A stretch of 5,056 nt of DNA from Acidobacteriota bacterium (GTDB taxonomy: Bacteria > Acidobacteriota > Terriglobia > Terriglobales > Acidobacteriaceae). Below the pieces are notes generated by a model. It saw nothing but the letters and a program-made list of their open reading frames with translations, did no database searches and was not told the DNA's origin. Positions 1 through 5,056 of this stretch are shown here, piece by piece. The position numbers were made by a program, and so were the translations under genes. The stretch lies in contig JAJZDO010000715.1 of NCBI GenBank assembly GCA_021805955.1, forward strand, positions 1-5,056. Direction: 5' to 3'. How positions within the stretch are numbered: position 1 is the first letter of the stretch; every line of letters begins with the position of its first letter.

Positions 1-1
1 T

Positions 2-865
2 CGTCTTTTAGCTGTTCGTTTTGCTGGGGAGGGACTGCCCCCCATCAATCACGCCTTGCAGGGATACGAACGCGATCTTCTGATAAGCGCGGGGCTTCCT
101 CAAGGCATCAGAATGGGCCTATGGTCGGAAGTTGCTTTGAAGCAGCGCATAGAGGACGCGGATATAAACTACCATTTCGACTATATTGCCGCGCCATTGG
201 CTGAAAAGACGCTTGAAAGCGTTTTGGAGGATCTGGGGCTTACGACCGAGCAGATCGCGTCAGAGATTAAAGGCCTGACTGACGCCGCCAAGAAAAGCGG
301 CTACTACGCTAGAGGCGTGAGAAATCCGGCAACTGTTCCCATCCTCCTGCCCGACATCAACGCACCGTACATTTTGGAAGTTATGACAGCCAGCACGAGT
401 GGATCGGATACTGAGAACAATACCGATATGCGGAGCGCATTCCGCAATGCCATTCTTAACAGCGACCACACCAGCCCGGGCATTAATAAGCGTCAAGTAT
501 GGGGACGCATGGTGACGCAGCTTTTCGCCAAGACCGCGCTCGCGAAGGAATGGGGTGGACGTACGGTCTGGATCATTCAGGATGAATTGCTCCGTAATAT
601 CGAACTAACCACCCGTCTCAGAACAAAATCCGTACTCAACAGGCCACAAAATAACATCAGTCTTGTGGTGATGCACTATGAAGTTTCGCCAGAGAGCGGC
701 AAGCGAAATATGTCTTTCAAAACCAGCATAGACGGTGACGCAGGCATAGACTTCGCTGGCAACGACACATTCACGGACATACTCCTGCCTAAAACAGCGC
801 CTCCCAGAATCGAACTCCTGCGAGCCATACTGCGACGCAGGCTGGGCGCGATTGTCGTTCTATAG
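2..865 (+). CDS. NotI-like PD-(D/E)XK restriction endonuclease, 5'-partial
   Basis: The reading frame is open from the left edge with no stop before the TTG at 56, so the gene very probably begins outside the window; 287 codons are visible. I assign it, by recall of the family, to NotI-like type II endonucleases. Similar landmarks in similar order are: an IAAP stretch (residues 62-65 of the visible part), a buried strand with ILEVMT (124-129) preceded by an aspartate (118), then a helix with QLFAKTALA (173-181), and a late segment DTFTDILLP. D118 and E126 would be the metal-binding pair. NotI itself has E-x-Q at this place (LEIQT), whereas this protein has E-x-M. The N-terminal cysteine cluster of NotI cannot be judged because that part is missing. 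The role would be double-strand cleavage of unmethylated DNA; a partner methyltransferase would lie to the left. Base composition is lower in GC than the chaperone genes. Another PD-(D/E)XK family is possible. Confidence 0.55.
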   Translation, partial: RLLAVRFAGEGLPPINHALQGYERDLLISAGLPQGIRMGLWSEVALKQRIEDADINYHFDYIAAPLAEKTLESVLEDLGLTTEQIASEIKGLTDAAKKSGYYARGVRNPATVPILLPDINAPYILEVMTASTSGSDTENNTDMRSAFRNAILNSDHTSPGINKRQVWGRMVTQLFAKTALAKEWGGRTVWIIQDELLRNIELTTRLRTKSVLNRPQNNISLVVMHYEVSPESGKRNMSFKTSIDGDAGIDFAGNDTFTDILLPKTAPPRIELLRAILRRRLGAIVVL

Positions 866-870
866 AGGCC

Positions 871-887
871 CCCTGAAACGGTCAGGG
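871..887 (+). other. Perfect 6-bp inverted repeat after the endonuclease gene
   Basis: CCCTGA (871-876) and TCAGGG (882-887) are exact reverse complements around a five-base loop, AACGG. The hairpin starts five bases after the endonuclease stop. No T-run follows, so it is not a standard intrinsic terminator; it could slow decay of the transcript or be a degenerate terminator. Its right arm contains the AGGGA that would serve as ribosome binding site for the ATG at 896, so folding would hide that site. The function is not established. Confidence 0.35.
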
Positions 888-895
888 AAAGCGCG

Positions 896-1164
896 ATGCA
901 TGGCTGAATCCAACAGACACCAGAGGAACTGAGCAAGCGCATTCTGACAAACCTCTACAACGCCCCACCTGGCTGGTGGACCAGTACCGCGTTTCCACCG
1001 ATGCACGCTCCGGCATTGTGAATGACCCCAACCGCGAAGACGACCCAGAATACATTGTGCGGTTGATCGGCCAGGTGGTCACGGTGAGTGTCGAAACGGT
1101 CAAGCTGGTATCGGAACTCGCAACGCTCAAACTTCTTCCGGAAGCTATCCAGCAGACCGTTTAA
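896..1164 (+). pseudogene. Composite remnant of restriction-modification genes (MmeI-like piece plus type ISP-like C-terminal tail)
   Basis: ATG 896 has a good ribosome binding site (AGGGA at 884-888) but meets TGA at 905-907. Past that stop the same frame reads QQTPEELSKRILTNLYN (911-961), which matches the LTNLYN-x-RPTWL motif I know from the C-terminal part of MmeI-like methyltransferase-endonucleases. The matching RPTWL is present, but in the next frame (961-975), implying a net loss of one base modulo three; about four bases seem to be missing. From there the frame stays open to the TAA at 1162-1164 and reads VDQYRVSTD, SGIVNDPN, DPEYIVRLIGQVVTVSVETV. This is the C-terminal signature of large type ISP or helicase-type restriction enzymes, normally preceded by an aromatic residue, as here by W. 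The remnant thus seems to join ends of two different defence genes near the shared tryptophan codon. A short expressed protein from GTG 976 (62 residues) is conceivable but would lack any catalytic domain. Confidence 0.6.
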
Positions 1165-1181
1165 CAAGGGTGCGGTTCAAT

Positions 1182-1222
1182 TCGCAGCTTGACTTCGCGC
1201 CTGCGAGTTCCTACAGTCGCAG
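1182..1222. repeat. Three TCGCAG/CTGCGA half-sites interleaved with the hrcA promoter
   Basis: TCGCAG occurs at 1182-1187 and 1217-1222, and its reverse complement CTGCGA at 1201-1206. The first pair encloses the -35 hexamer (13-base spacer) and the second pair encloses most of the -10 hexamer (10-base spacer), so each promoter element sits inside an inverted repeat. This could be an operator, perhaps for HrcA autoregulation, but it bears no resemblance to CIRCE and six-base arms may arise by chance in GC-rich DNA. Confidence 0.3.
1189..1217 (+). promoter_or_regulatory. Sigma70-type promoter of hrcA
   Basis: TTGACT (1189-1194) matches the -35 consensus at five of six bases, and TACAGT (1212-1217) matches the -10 consensus at four of six, with the ideal 17-base spacer. 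Transcription would start around 1223-1225. The promoter lies after the stop of the upstream remnant, so hrcA does not depend on the defence genes for expression. It also lies inside the frame that would start at GTG 1170, arguing against that start. Both elements are interleaved with the TCGCAG/CTGCGA repeats. Confidence 0.55.
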
Positions 1223-1223
1223 T

Positions 1224-2351
1224 ATGGAAGTGAACCGGTCCCCCAACCTTTCGACGGACAATCGGCCGGGCCAGGCGATGGACGCTCCCATGGGTCCGCG
1301 CAAAGAACTGGTGCTCACCGCCATTGTCGAAAACTATATTGCCAACGGCGAGCCGGTGGCATCGCAGTCCATCGCGCGGCAGCAGAATCGCGAGGGCATG
1401 AGCGCGGCCACGGTGCGCAACGTGATGGCGGACCTGTCCGAAGCCGGATTTCTGGAGCAGCCGCACACCTCCGCCGGCAGAATCCCCACCGCGCAGGCAT
1501 TTCGTTATTACGTCGAACAGCTTCTCCGCCGCAAGTCCTCTCCGCGTCAGGCGCTGCCCCAGCCGACCCAGGAACAAATTGAAGAGAGCTTTACCGGCGT
1601 GGCCAACGCGACCGACTTTTTCGCGCGCACCTCGCATATCCTGGCCCTGCTCTCCGGCGGAGTCGGCGTGGGCCTGGGCGTTACCGCGGCCGCTGCGGAC
1701 TGGGAGCTTTTGGAACATGTTCACTTCACCCGCCTCGGCGTTGCCCGCGTGCTCACTGTACTGGTGACGACCGCGGGCGTGGTGCGCGACCGCCTGCTGA
1801 CGCTGGAGCACGACCTGACTCCAGGAGAACTGGAAACAGCGGCGAATTACCTGAACCAGAATTTTCACGGCTGGGGACTGGAACGCATTCGCCGGGAACT
1901 GACCCGTCGCATGGACCGCGAGCGCAATGAGTACAACCAGGTCCTTTGTTCGCTCGAACTTTGGGCGAAAGGCGCCATGGGTCCCATGGCCGACCGCAAT
2001 GCTCAGGAAAAATCCATCTTCATGGATGGCGTCGCCAACCTGATGGTGAATGAAGCTGACCGGCGACACCTGCGAGAAATTTTCCTCGCGCTTGAGGAGA
2101 AACAGCGCATCATCGATCTGTTGAACGCATATGTCGACAGCAAGCAACCATCTGTCCGCGTGGTCGTCGGTCTGGAGGAAGCCATCCCGGAGATGCGAGA
2201 CCTGGTCCTGATTGCCGCTCCTGCCCGGCGCGGCGCGGAGCATCTGGGCACGGTCGCGGTGATTGGTCCCACCCGCATCCAATATGCCAGCGCCATCGGC
2301 ACTGTGATCTACATCGCCGACCTTTTTGGACGATGGGCAACACAGCCGTAA
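1224..2351 (+). CDS. hrcA: Heat-inducible transcription repressor HrcA
   Basis: HrcA is a dimeric repressor that holds heat-shock chaperone genes silent and is released when the GroE chaperonin becomes occupied by unfolded protein. The family hallmarks are clear. There is an N-terminal winged helix (about residues 26-105) with ENYIANGEPVASQSIA, the recognition region SAATVRNVMADLSEAGFLEQ, the wing PHTSAGRIPT (80-89) and RYYV. A central GAF-like domain includes LLSGGVGVGLGV and VLTVLVTTAGVVRDR. The C-terminal block VIGPTRIQYASAI (346-358) is close to the family's usual GPTRMxY. The end is intact. From ATG 1224 the product has 375 residues, somewhat above the usual 340-350. ATG 1278 (357 residues) or ATG 1290 (353) also fit, the first few dozen residues being non-conserved. 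None has a clear ribosome binding site. ATG 1224 coincides with the predicted transcript start, so it would be leaderless, whereas 1278 would leave a leader of about 54 bases. The gene identity is near certain; the start is not. Confidence 0.96.
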   Translation: MEVNRSPNLSTDNRPGQAMDAPMGPRKELVLTAIVENYIANGEPVASQSIARQQNREGMSAATVRNVMADLSEAGFLEQPHTSAGRIPTAQAFRYYVEQLLRRKSSPRQALPQPTQEQIEESFTGVANATDFFARTSHILALLSGGVGVGLGVTAAAADWELLEHVHFTRLGVARVLTVLVTTAGVVRDRLLTLEHDLTPGELETAANYLNQNFHGWGLERIRRELTRRMDRERNEYNQVLCSLELWAKGAMGPMADRNAQEKSIFMDGVANLMVNEADRRHLREIFLALEEKQRIIDLLNAYVDSKQPSVRVVVGLEEAIPEMRDLVLIAAPARRGAEHLGTVAVIGPTRIQYASAIGTVIYIADLFGRWATQP

Positions 2352-2352
2352 C

Positions 2353-2374
2353 AGCTTGCAGTGCAAGCTTTTTT
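2353..2374 (+). terminator. Intrinsic terminator of hrcA
   Basis: AGCTTGCA (2353-2360) and TGCAAGCT (2362-2369) are exact reverse complements; folded realistically this gives a six- to seven-base-pair stem with a three- to five-base loop. A run of six T (2369-2374) follows at once. The hairpin begins two bases after the hrcA stop codon, the standard layout of a Rho-independent terminator. It should separate hrcA from grpE, or at least reduce read-through. Confidence 0.75.
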
Positions 2375-2606
2375 CGGAGAATCCATCGTCAATTGCAGTG
2401 CCTGTCGAGAATCATCCCACCCTCTTTCCGTCAACTGGTTACAATAGAAGCAGCCGGCTCGCGGAAAGTCAACGCAACGAATCGGCCATGCGCAAATTGA
2501 CGCCTATGACCCTGCGGCCGCATCTGTTCAAAGTAGTGAGAGCTGCAGCGATCCTGAAAGACGATCCGCCCGCGCAACATTCCATGGATTGGCAAAAAGA
2601 AAAATT
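2375..2606 (+). other. hrcA-grpE intergenic region, probable leader of grpE-dnaJ
   Basis: No convincing gene lies here. No CIRCE operator and no sigma32-type promoter (CTTGAA with CCCCAT) could be found. It holds a candidate -10 element at 2440-2445 and a short open frame from ATG 2488 that runs into grpE. If transcription starts near 2452, grpE has a leader of about 155 bases, long enough for a structural or translational control element, but I could not identify one. Confidence 0.4.
2440..2445 (+). promoter_or_regulatory. Candidate -10 element for grpE-dnaJ
   Basis: TACAAT matches the TATAAT consensus at five of six positions and lies about 160 bases before grpE, in the region where a promoter is required if the hrcA terminator works. 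No acceptable -35 hexamer stands 16-18 bases upstream (the sequence there is C-rich), and the TG three bases further left is one base out of register for an extended -10. An alternative sigma factor or an activator might be involved. Confidence 0.35.
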
Positions 2607-3212
2607 ATGCGACACGACGAAGCGTTGAAGACAATCAATACAACGAACCACATCAAGAACGAGAAGGAACCGTCCACGGCGACCCAAGAAGTCGAGCCTA
2701 TCGAGAGCGCCGCTGCGCCCCTTGAATCCATCGACCTGGCGGCCGCGGCACAGGCCGACATCGACCGTTTGCAGTCGGAACGGGACCAGCTTTTCGATCG
2801 GCTGGCGAGGTTGCAGGCGGAGTTCGACAATTATCGGAAGCGGGAAGCCCGCGAGCGCGCCGAGTACCGCGATTATGCCCTGATCAATACCGTGGAGCAA
2901 ATTCTGCCGGTGCTGGATAATTTTCAGCTCGCGCTGCGCTCTGAAAGTTCCGCCGAGCAGCTGCGCTCCGGCGTCGAACTGATCGTACGTCAGATGGGAG
3001 AAATCCTTCGCTCGCTGGGAGTGCAGCCCGTTGCCACGGTGGAAACACAATTCGATCCTCGTCTGCATGAAGCCATCGAAATGGTGGAGCGCGAGGACCT
3101 TCCCGACCATCAGGTGATGGAGGAAGTTCGCCGCGGCTACACACTGCGCGACCGGCTCCTTCGCCCAGCTTTAGTGCGAGTCGCCACCAATCCTAAACAG
3201 AAAACAGCATGA
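2607..3212 (+). CDS. grpE: Nucleotide exchange factor GrpE
   Basis: GrpE is the cytoplasmic dimer that releases ADP from DnaK and so resets the chaperone cycle. The protein has a polar, poorly conserved N-terminus (residues 1-45), a long helical coiled-coil segment (about 50-95) including [15 protein letters not shown], then [10 protein letters not shown], and the C-terminal beta domain with the family signature [12 protein letters not shown] ... [17 protein letters not shown] (about 149-193). With 201 residues it has normal GrpE length and appears complete. I chose ATG 2607; a TTG at 2589 would add six residues (MAKRKI) and cannot be excluded, as neither has a good ribosome binding site. The gene is separated from hrcA by a terminator and overlaps dnaJ by four bases, so grpE and dnaJ form one unit. 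Confidence 0.95.
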   Translation: MRHDEALKTINTTNHIKNEKEPSTATQEVEPIESAAAPLESIDLAAAAQADIDRLQSERDQLFDRLARLQAEFDNYRKREARERAEYRDYALINTVEQILPVLDNFQLALRSESSAEQLRSGVELIVRQMGEILRSLGVQPVATVETQFDPRLHEAIEMVEREDLPDHQVMEEVRRGYTLRDRLLRPALVRVATNPKQKTA

Positions 3213-4342
3213 GTCCAACTGCCCGCGTGAACAAAGCCGACTATTACGAAGTTCTGGGTGTTGAGCGCACAGCCTCCGACCAGGAGCTGAAGAGCGCCTA
3301 CCGCAAGCTCGCCATGCAACATCATCCGGACAGAAATCCGGACGACCCTGGCGCGGAAGAAAAATTCAAGCAGGCAAGCGAGGCGTATCAGGTGCTCTCC
3401 GATCCCGACAAACGTGCCGCCTACGACCGTTTCGGCCATGCCGGTGTCAGCAACGGCGCCGGGGATGCCGGCGGATTCGCGGGTATGCCCGACCTGGGCG
3501 ACATCTTCGGCGACCTCTTCGGAGAGATGTTCAATATGGGCGGCGGCGGCCGTCGCTCCTCCCGCGCGCAGCGGGGCCGCGATCTGCAGTATGAGCTGAC
3601 CCTGACATTTGAAGAAGCCGTCTTCGGCAAGCAAAGCGAAATCCATATTCGCCGCATGGAGAACTGCGCGGTATGCCTGGGCAGCGGCGCCGAGCCAGGA
3701 CACGGCCCGACCGTCTGCCAGCAATGCGCCGGCCGCGGCCAGGTACGTTTTCAGCAGGGATTTTTCTCAGTCGCTCGCACCTGCCCCGTCTGCGGAGGAA
3801 CCGGCAGCCTGGTCACGCATCCCTGTCAGAAATGCAAAGGGGAAGGCCGTCAGTCCGCCGAACACACCATCAACGTTACGGTTCCCGCCGGCATTGAAGA
3901 TCGCATGCGGATTCGTTATCAGGGTGAAGGGGACGCTGGCCGGTACGCTGGGCCGTCGGGGGATTTATATGTGGTGATTACCGTCGAGCCGCATCCGTTT
4001 CTCGAGCGCGAAGGCAACAACCTGCACTACGCGCTGCCGATTTCTTTTCCCCAGGCAACGTTGGGCGCTGAACTGACGATTCCCACTCTGGAAGGCGAGA
4101 CCAAGCTGAAAATTCCAGAAGGAACACAGAGCGGCACGGAATTCCGGCTCCGTAACAAAGGTGTTCCCTATTTGAACGACCACGGCCGCGGAGACCTCAT
4201 CGTTCAGGTGGTCGTGCAGGTCCCCAGAAAGCTGACCAAGCCGCAGAAGGAACTGATGCGTCAGTTGGCTGAAACTCTGACGGTGGAGAACACGCCTTCC
4301 TCGCGAAGTTTCATTGGCAAGATGAAAGACATCTTCAGCTAG
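3209..4342 (+). CDS. dnaJ: Chaperone protein DnaJ (Hsp40, class A)
   Basis: DnaJ delivers unfolded protein to DnaK and stimulates its ATPase. All class A parts are visible in order. The J domain (about residues 10-76) carries DYYEVLGV and the essential HPD motif at 39-41. The G/F-rich linker spans about 76-115. The zinc-binding region has all four CxxCxGxG repeats intact (CAVCLGSG at 153, CQQCAGRG at 170, CPVCGGTG at 192, CQKCKGEG at 206), enough for two zinc ions. The two C-terminal substrate-binding beta domains follow, with [18 protein letters not shown] and [17 protein letters not shown]. The length of 377 residues is typical. The start codon shares bases with the grpE stop (ATGA at 3209-3212) and has no ribosome binding site of its own, so translation probably depends on coupling to grpE. 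DnaK is not between the two genes and must lie elsewhere. Confidence 0.97.
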   Translation: MSPTARVNKADYYEVLGVERTASDQELKSAYRKLAMQHHPDRNPDDPGAEEKFKQASEAYQVLSDPDKRAAYDRFGHAGVSNGAGDAGGFAGMPDLGDIFGDLFGEMFNMGGGGRRSSRAQRGRDLQYELTLTFEEAVFGKQSEIHIRRMENCAVCLGSGAEPGHGPTVCQQCAGRGQVRFQQGFFSVARTCPVCGGTGSLVTHPCQKCKGEGRQSAEHTINVTVPAGIEDRMRIRYQGEGDAGRYAGPSGDLYVVITVEPHPFLEREGNNLHYALPISFPQATLGAELTIPTLEGETKLKIPEGTQSGTEFRLRNKGVPYLNDHGRGDLIVQVVVQVPRKLTKPQKELMRQLAETLTVENTPSSRSFIGKMKDIFS

Positions 4343-4347
4343 AAGAT
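4331..4347. terminator. Weak hairpin at the dnaJ end, possible terminator
   Basis: ATCTTC (4331-4336) and GAAGAT (4342-4347) form a perfect six-base-pair stem around AGCTA; the dnaJ stop codon TAG (4340-4342) overlaps the loop and right arm. Only a short TTT follows and the stem is AT-rich, so termination would be weak. It is the best candidate in the 43-base gap between the convergent genes dnaJ and rsmE. Confidence 0.25.
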
Positions 4348-4385
4348 TTCAAGCGCGTACCGCCAGTCCGCGGATGCGAGCTTGT

Positions 4386-5056
4386 TCACGCACCCATCCA
4401 CCACGCACTTACCACCCCCGCCACGGTGATCGCAGCGGTTTCCGTGCGCAGGATGTGTGGCCCCAGGCTCACCGATCGCCAGCCCGATTCCGCGAAGCCT
4501 GAAAGTTCCGGCGGAGTCCATCCGCCTTCTGGTCCGATGGCAGCACAAATTGTTCCCATCCGAGAGGACTGGGCCCCTATTGTCATCAGAGATTCCCATA
4601 GCGACTGAGTATGCTCCTGCTCCGACAAAAGAAGCCGTATCGCATCCGGCATCTCTGCGATGCATTGCTGGACTGACATCGGATCACAGATTTCCGGGAT
4701 GGTACTGCGACGCGATTGTTGCGCCGACTCACGAGCAATTTTTCTCCAGCGCTCGCTGCGCTTCGCCGCCGCCTGCACCAAATGCTTTTCGCTACGCTGC
4801 GCAGCAAGAGGAATAATTCGGGCGACTCCAAGCTCGGTCAGCTTTTCCAGTGCCCACTCCATCCGCTCGAAGCGAACGATGCTCAACGCCACGACCAGCG
4901 GAAGAGAATCCTCCGCTTCCACTTCTTCATGCAGAGAAAATTCCACCGCATCCGGGCTGACTTGCTCGATAACCCCGCGGCGCACAGTGTTTCCGGCCAC
5001 AATATCGAACTCCTGGCCAATCTGCGCGCGGAGGACACGCGCCAGATGCGCCGCCT
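4386..5056 (-). CDS. rsmE: 16S rRNA (uracil1498-N3)-methyltransferase RsmE, 5'-partial
   Basis: RsmE transfers a methyl group from S-adenosylmethionine to N3 of U1498 in helix 44 of 16S rRNA. The frame continues to the right edge without a stop and its first visible residues, AAHLARVLRAQIGQEFD, match the N-terminal PUA-like RNA-binding domain of the family. About 20 residues and the true start are therefore outside the window, and the GTG at 5000 is internal. The SPOUT catalytic domain shows the expected landmarks (numbered from the first visible residue): LEKLTELGVARIIPL (69-83), a QRS motif (86-88), RW near 102, AIGPEGGW (172-179) and the knot motif LGPHILRTETAA (197-208), which binds the cofactor. 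The C-terminus is intact. The gene is convergent with dnaJ, 43 bases away; the two are neighbours in many bacteria, though usually on the same strand. Confidence 0.95.
   Translation of the reverse strand, partial: AAHLARVLRAQIGQEFDIVAGNTVRRGVIEQVSPDAVEFSLHEEVEAEDSLPLVVALSIVRFERMEWALEKLTELGVARIIPLAAQRSEKHLVQAAAKRSERWRKIARESAQQSRRSTIPEICDPMSVQQCIAEMPDAIRLLLSEQEHTQSLWESLMTIGAQSSRMGTICAAIGPEGGWTPPELSGFAESGWRSVSLGPHILRTETAAITVAGVVSAWWMGA

Noticed and set aside
56..58. TTG as start of the endonuclease gene
   Set aside because: The frame is open to the left edge (RLLAVRFAGEGLPPINHA) and TTG has no clear ribosome binding site, so the true start is most likely outside the window.
1170..1223. GTG 1170 as start of hrcA
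   Set aside because: The best promoter (1189-1217) lies downstream of this codon, and the extra residues have no counterpart in HrcA proteins.
1161..2366. 401-codon open frame on the minus strand covering all of hrcA
   Set aside because: It is the antisense shadow of a GC-rich gene with strong codon bias; the translation has low complexity in His, Arg and Gly and no recognisable domain, while the plus strand encodes an unmistakable HrcA.
2326..2487. Upstream part of the 100-codon frame across the hrcA end and intergenic region
   Set aside because: It overlaps the hrcA end and passes through the terminator and the candidate promoter, which is not compatible with a real gene.
2469..3110. 213-codon minus-strand open frame opposite grpE
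   Set aside because: It is an antisense shadow; the plus strand carries the GrpE signature and no promoter or ribosome binding site supports the minus frame.
3137..3724. 195-codon minus-strand open frame opposite dnaJ
   Set aside because: It mirrors the J domain and glycine-rich region of dnaJ; no family resemblance is seen.
4354..4379. Imperfect GC-rich inverted repeat (CCGC/GCGG with CGC/GCG) between dnaJ and rsmE
   Set aside because: The stem is broken by an unequal internal loop and no T-run lies on either side, so a terminator call is not supported.
4998..5000. GTG as start of rsmE
   Set aside because: The frame continues to the window edge with residues typical of the RsmE N-terminal domain, so this codon is an internal valine.
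1..5056. CRISPR arrays, tRNA or rRNA genes, insertion sequences, toxin-antitoxin pairs
   Set aside because: No regularly spaced repeats, no cloverleaf-like segments, and no transposase or integrase motifs were seen on either strand.

Overview
The window reads as a bacterial chromosome segment in which a conserved heat-shock chaperone block (hrcA, grpE, dnaJ) is joined on its left side to restriction-modification material and on its right side to a convergent rRNA methyltransferase gene (rsmE). The GC-rich codon usage of the chaperone genes, grpE directly followed by dnaJ without dnaK between them, and the adjacent rsmE suggest an Acidobacteriota-like organism. That assignment is an inference from layout and style, not proven by any marker in the window.

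Left part (1-1164): an open frame enters from the left edge and ends at 865. It looks like a NotI-like PD-(D/E)XK restriction endonuclease, and its N-terminus lies outside the window. It is less GC-rich than the rest (29 of 60 bases are G/C at 361-420, against 42 of 60 at 1741-1800), which fits horizontal acquisition. Behind it, 896-1164 holds a broken composite gene. A start with a good ribosome binding site runs into a stop after three codons. Pieces of an MmeI-like enzyme tail (LTNLYN, then RPTWL in another frame) lead without interruption into a C-terminal tail typical of type ISP or helicase-type restriction-modification proteins (SGIVNDPN ... VTVSVETVKLV). This is the most unusual stretch of the window: a defence-island scar directly beside housekeeping genes.

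Middle part (1165-4342): a good sigma70-type promoter (1189-1217) precedes hrcA, the winged-helix heat-shock repressor. hrcA ends in an intrinsic terminator (2353-2374), so grpE and dnaJ probably form a separate transcription unit with a 255-base upstream region carrying a candidate -10 element. grpE and dnaJ overlap by four bases (ATGA) and should be translationally coupled. GrpE (nucleotide exchange) and DnaJ (J-domain co-chaperone with a complete zinc-binding region) both serve DnaK, which must be encoded elsewhere. No CIRCE operator (TTAGCACTC-N9-GAGTGCTAA), the usual HrcA target, is visible in the window.

Right part (4343-5056): 43 bases separate dnaJ from rsmE, which lies on the minus strand and runs off the right edge. 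RsmE methylates U1498 of 16S rRNA and is a common neighbour of dnaJ. No tRNA, rRNA, CRISPR array, insertion sequence or transposase was seen.
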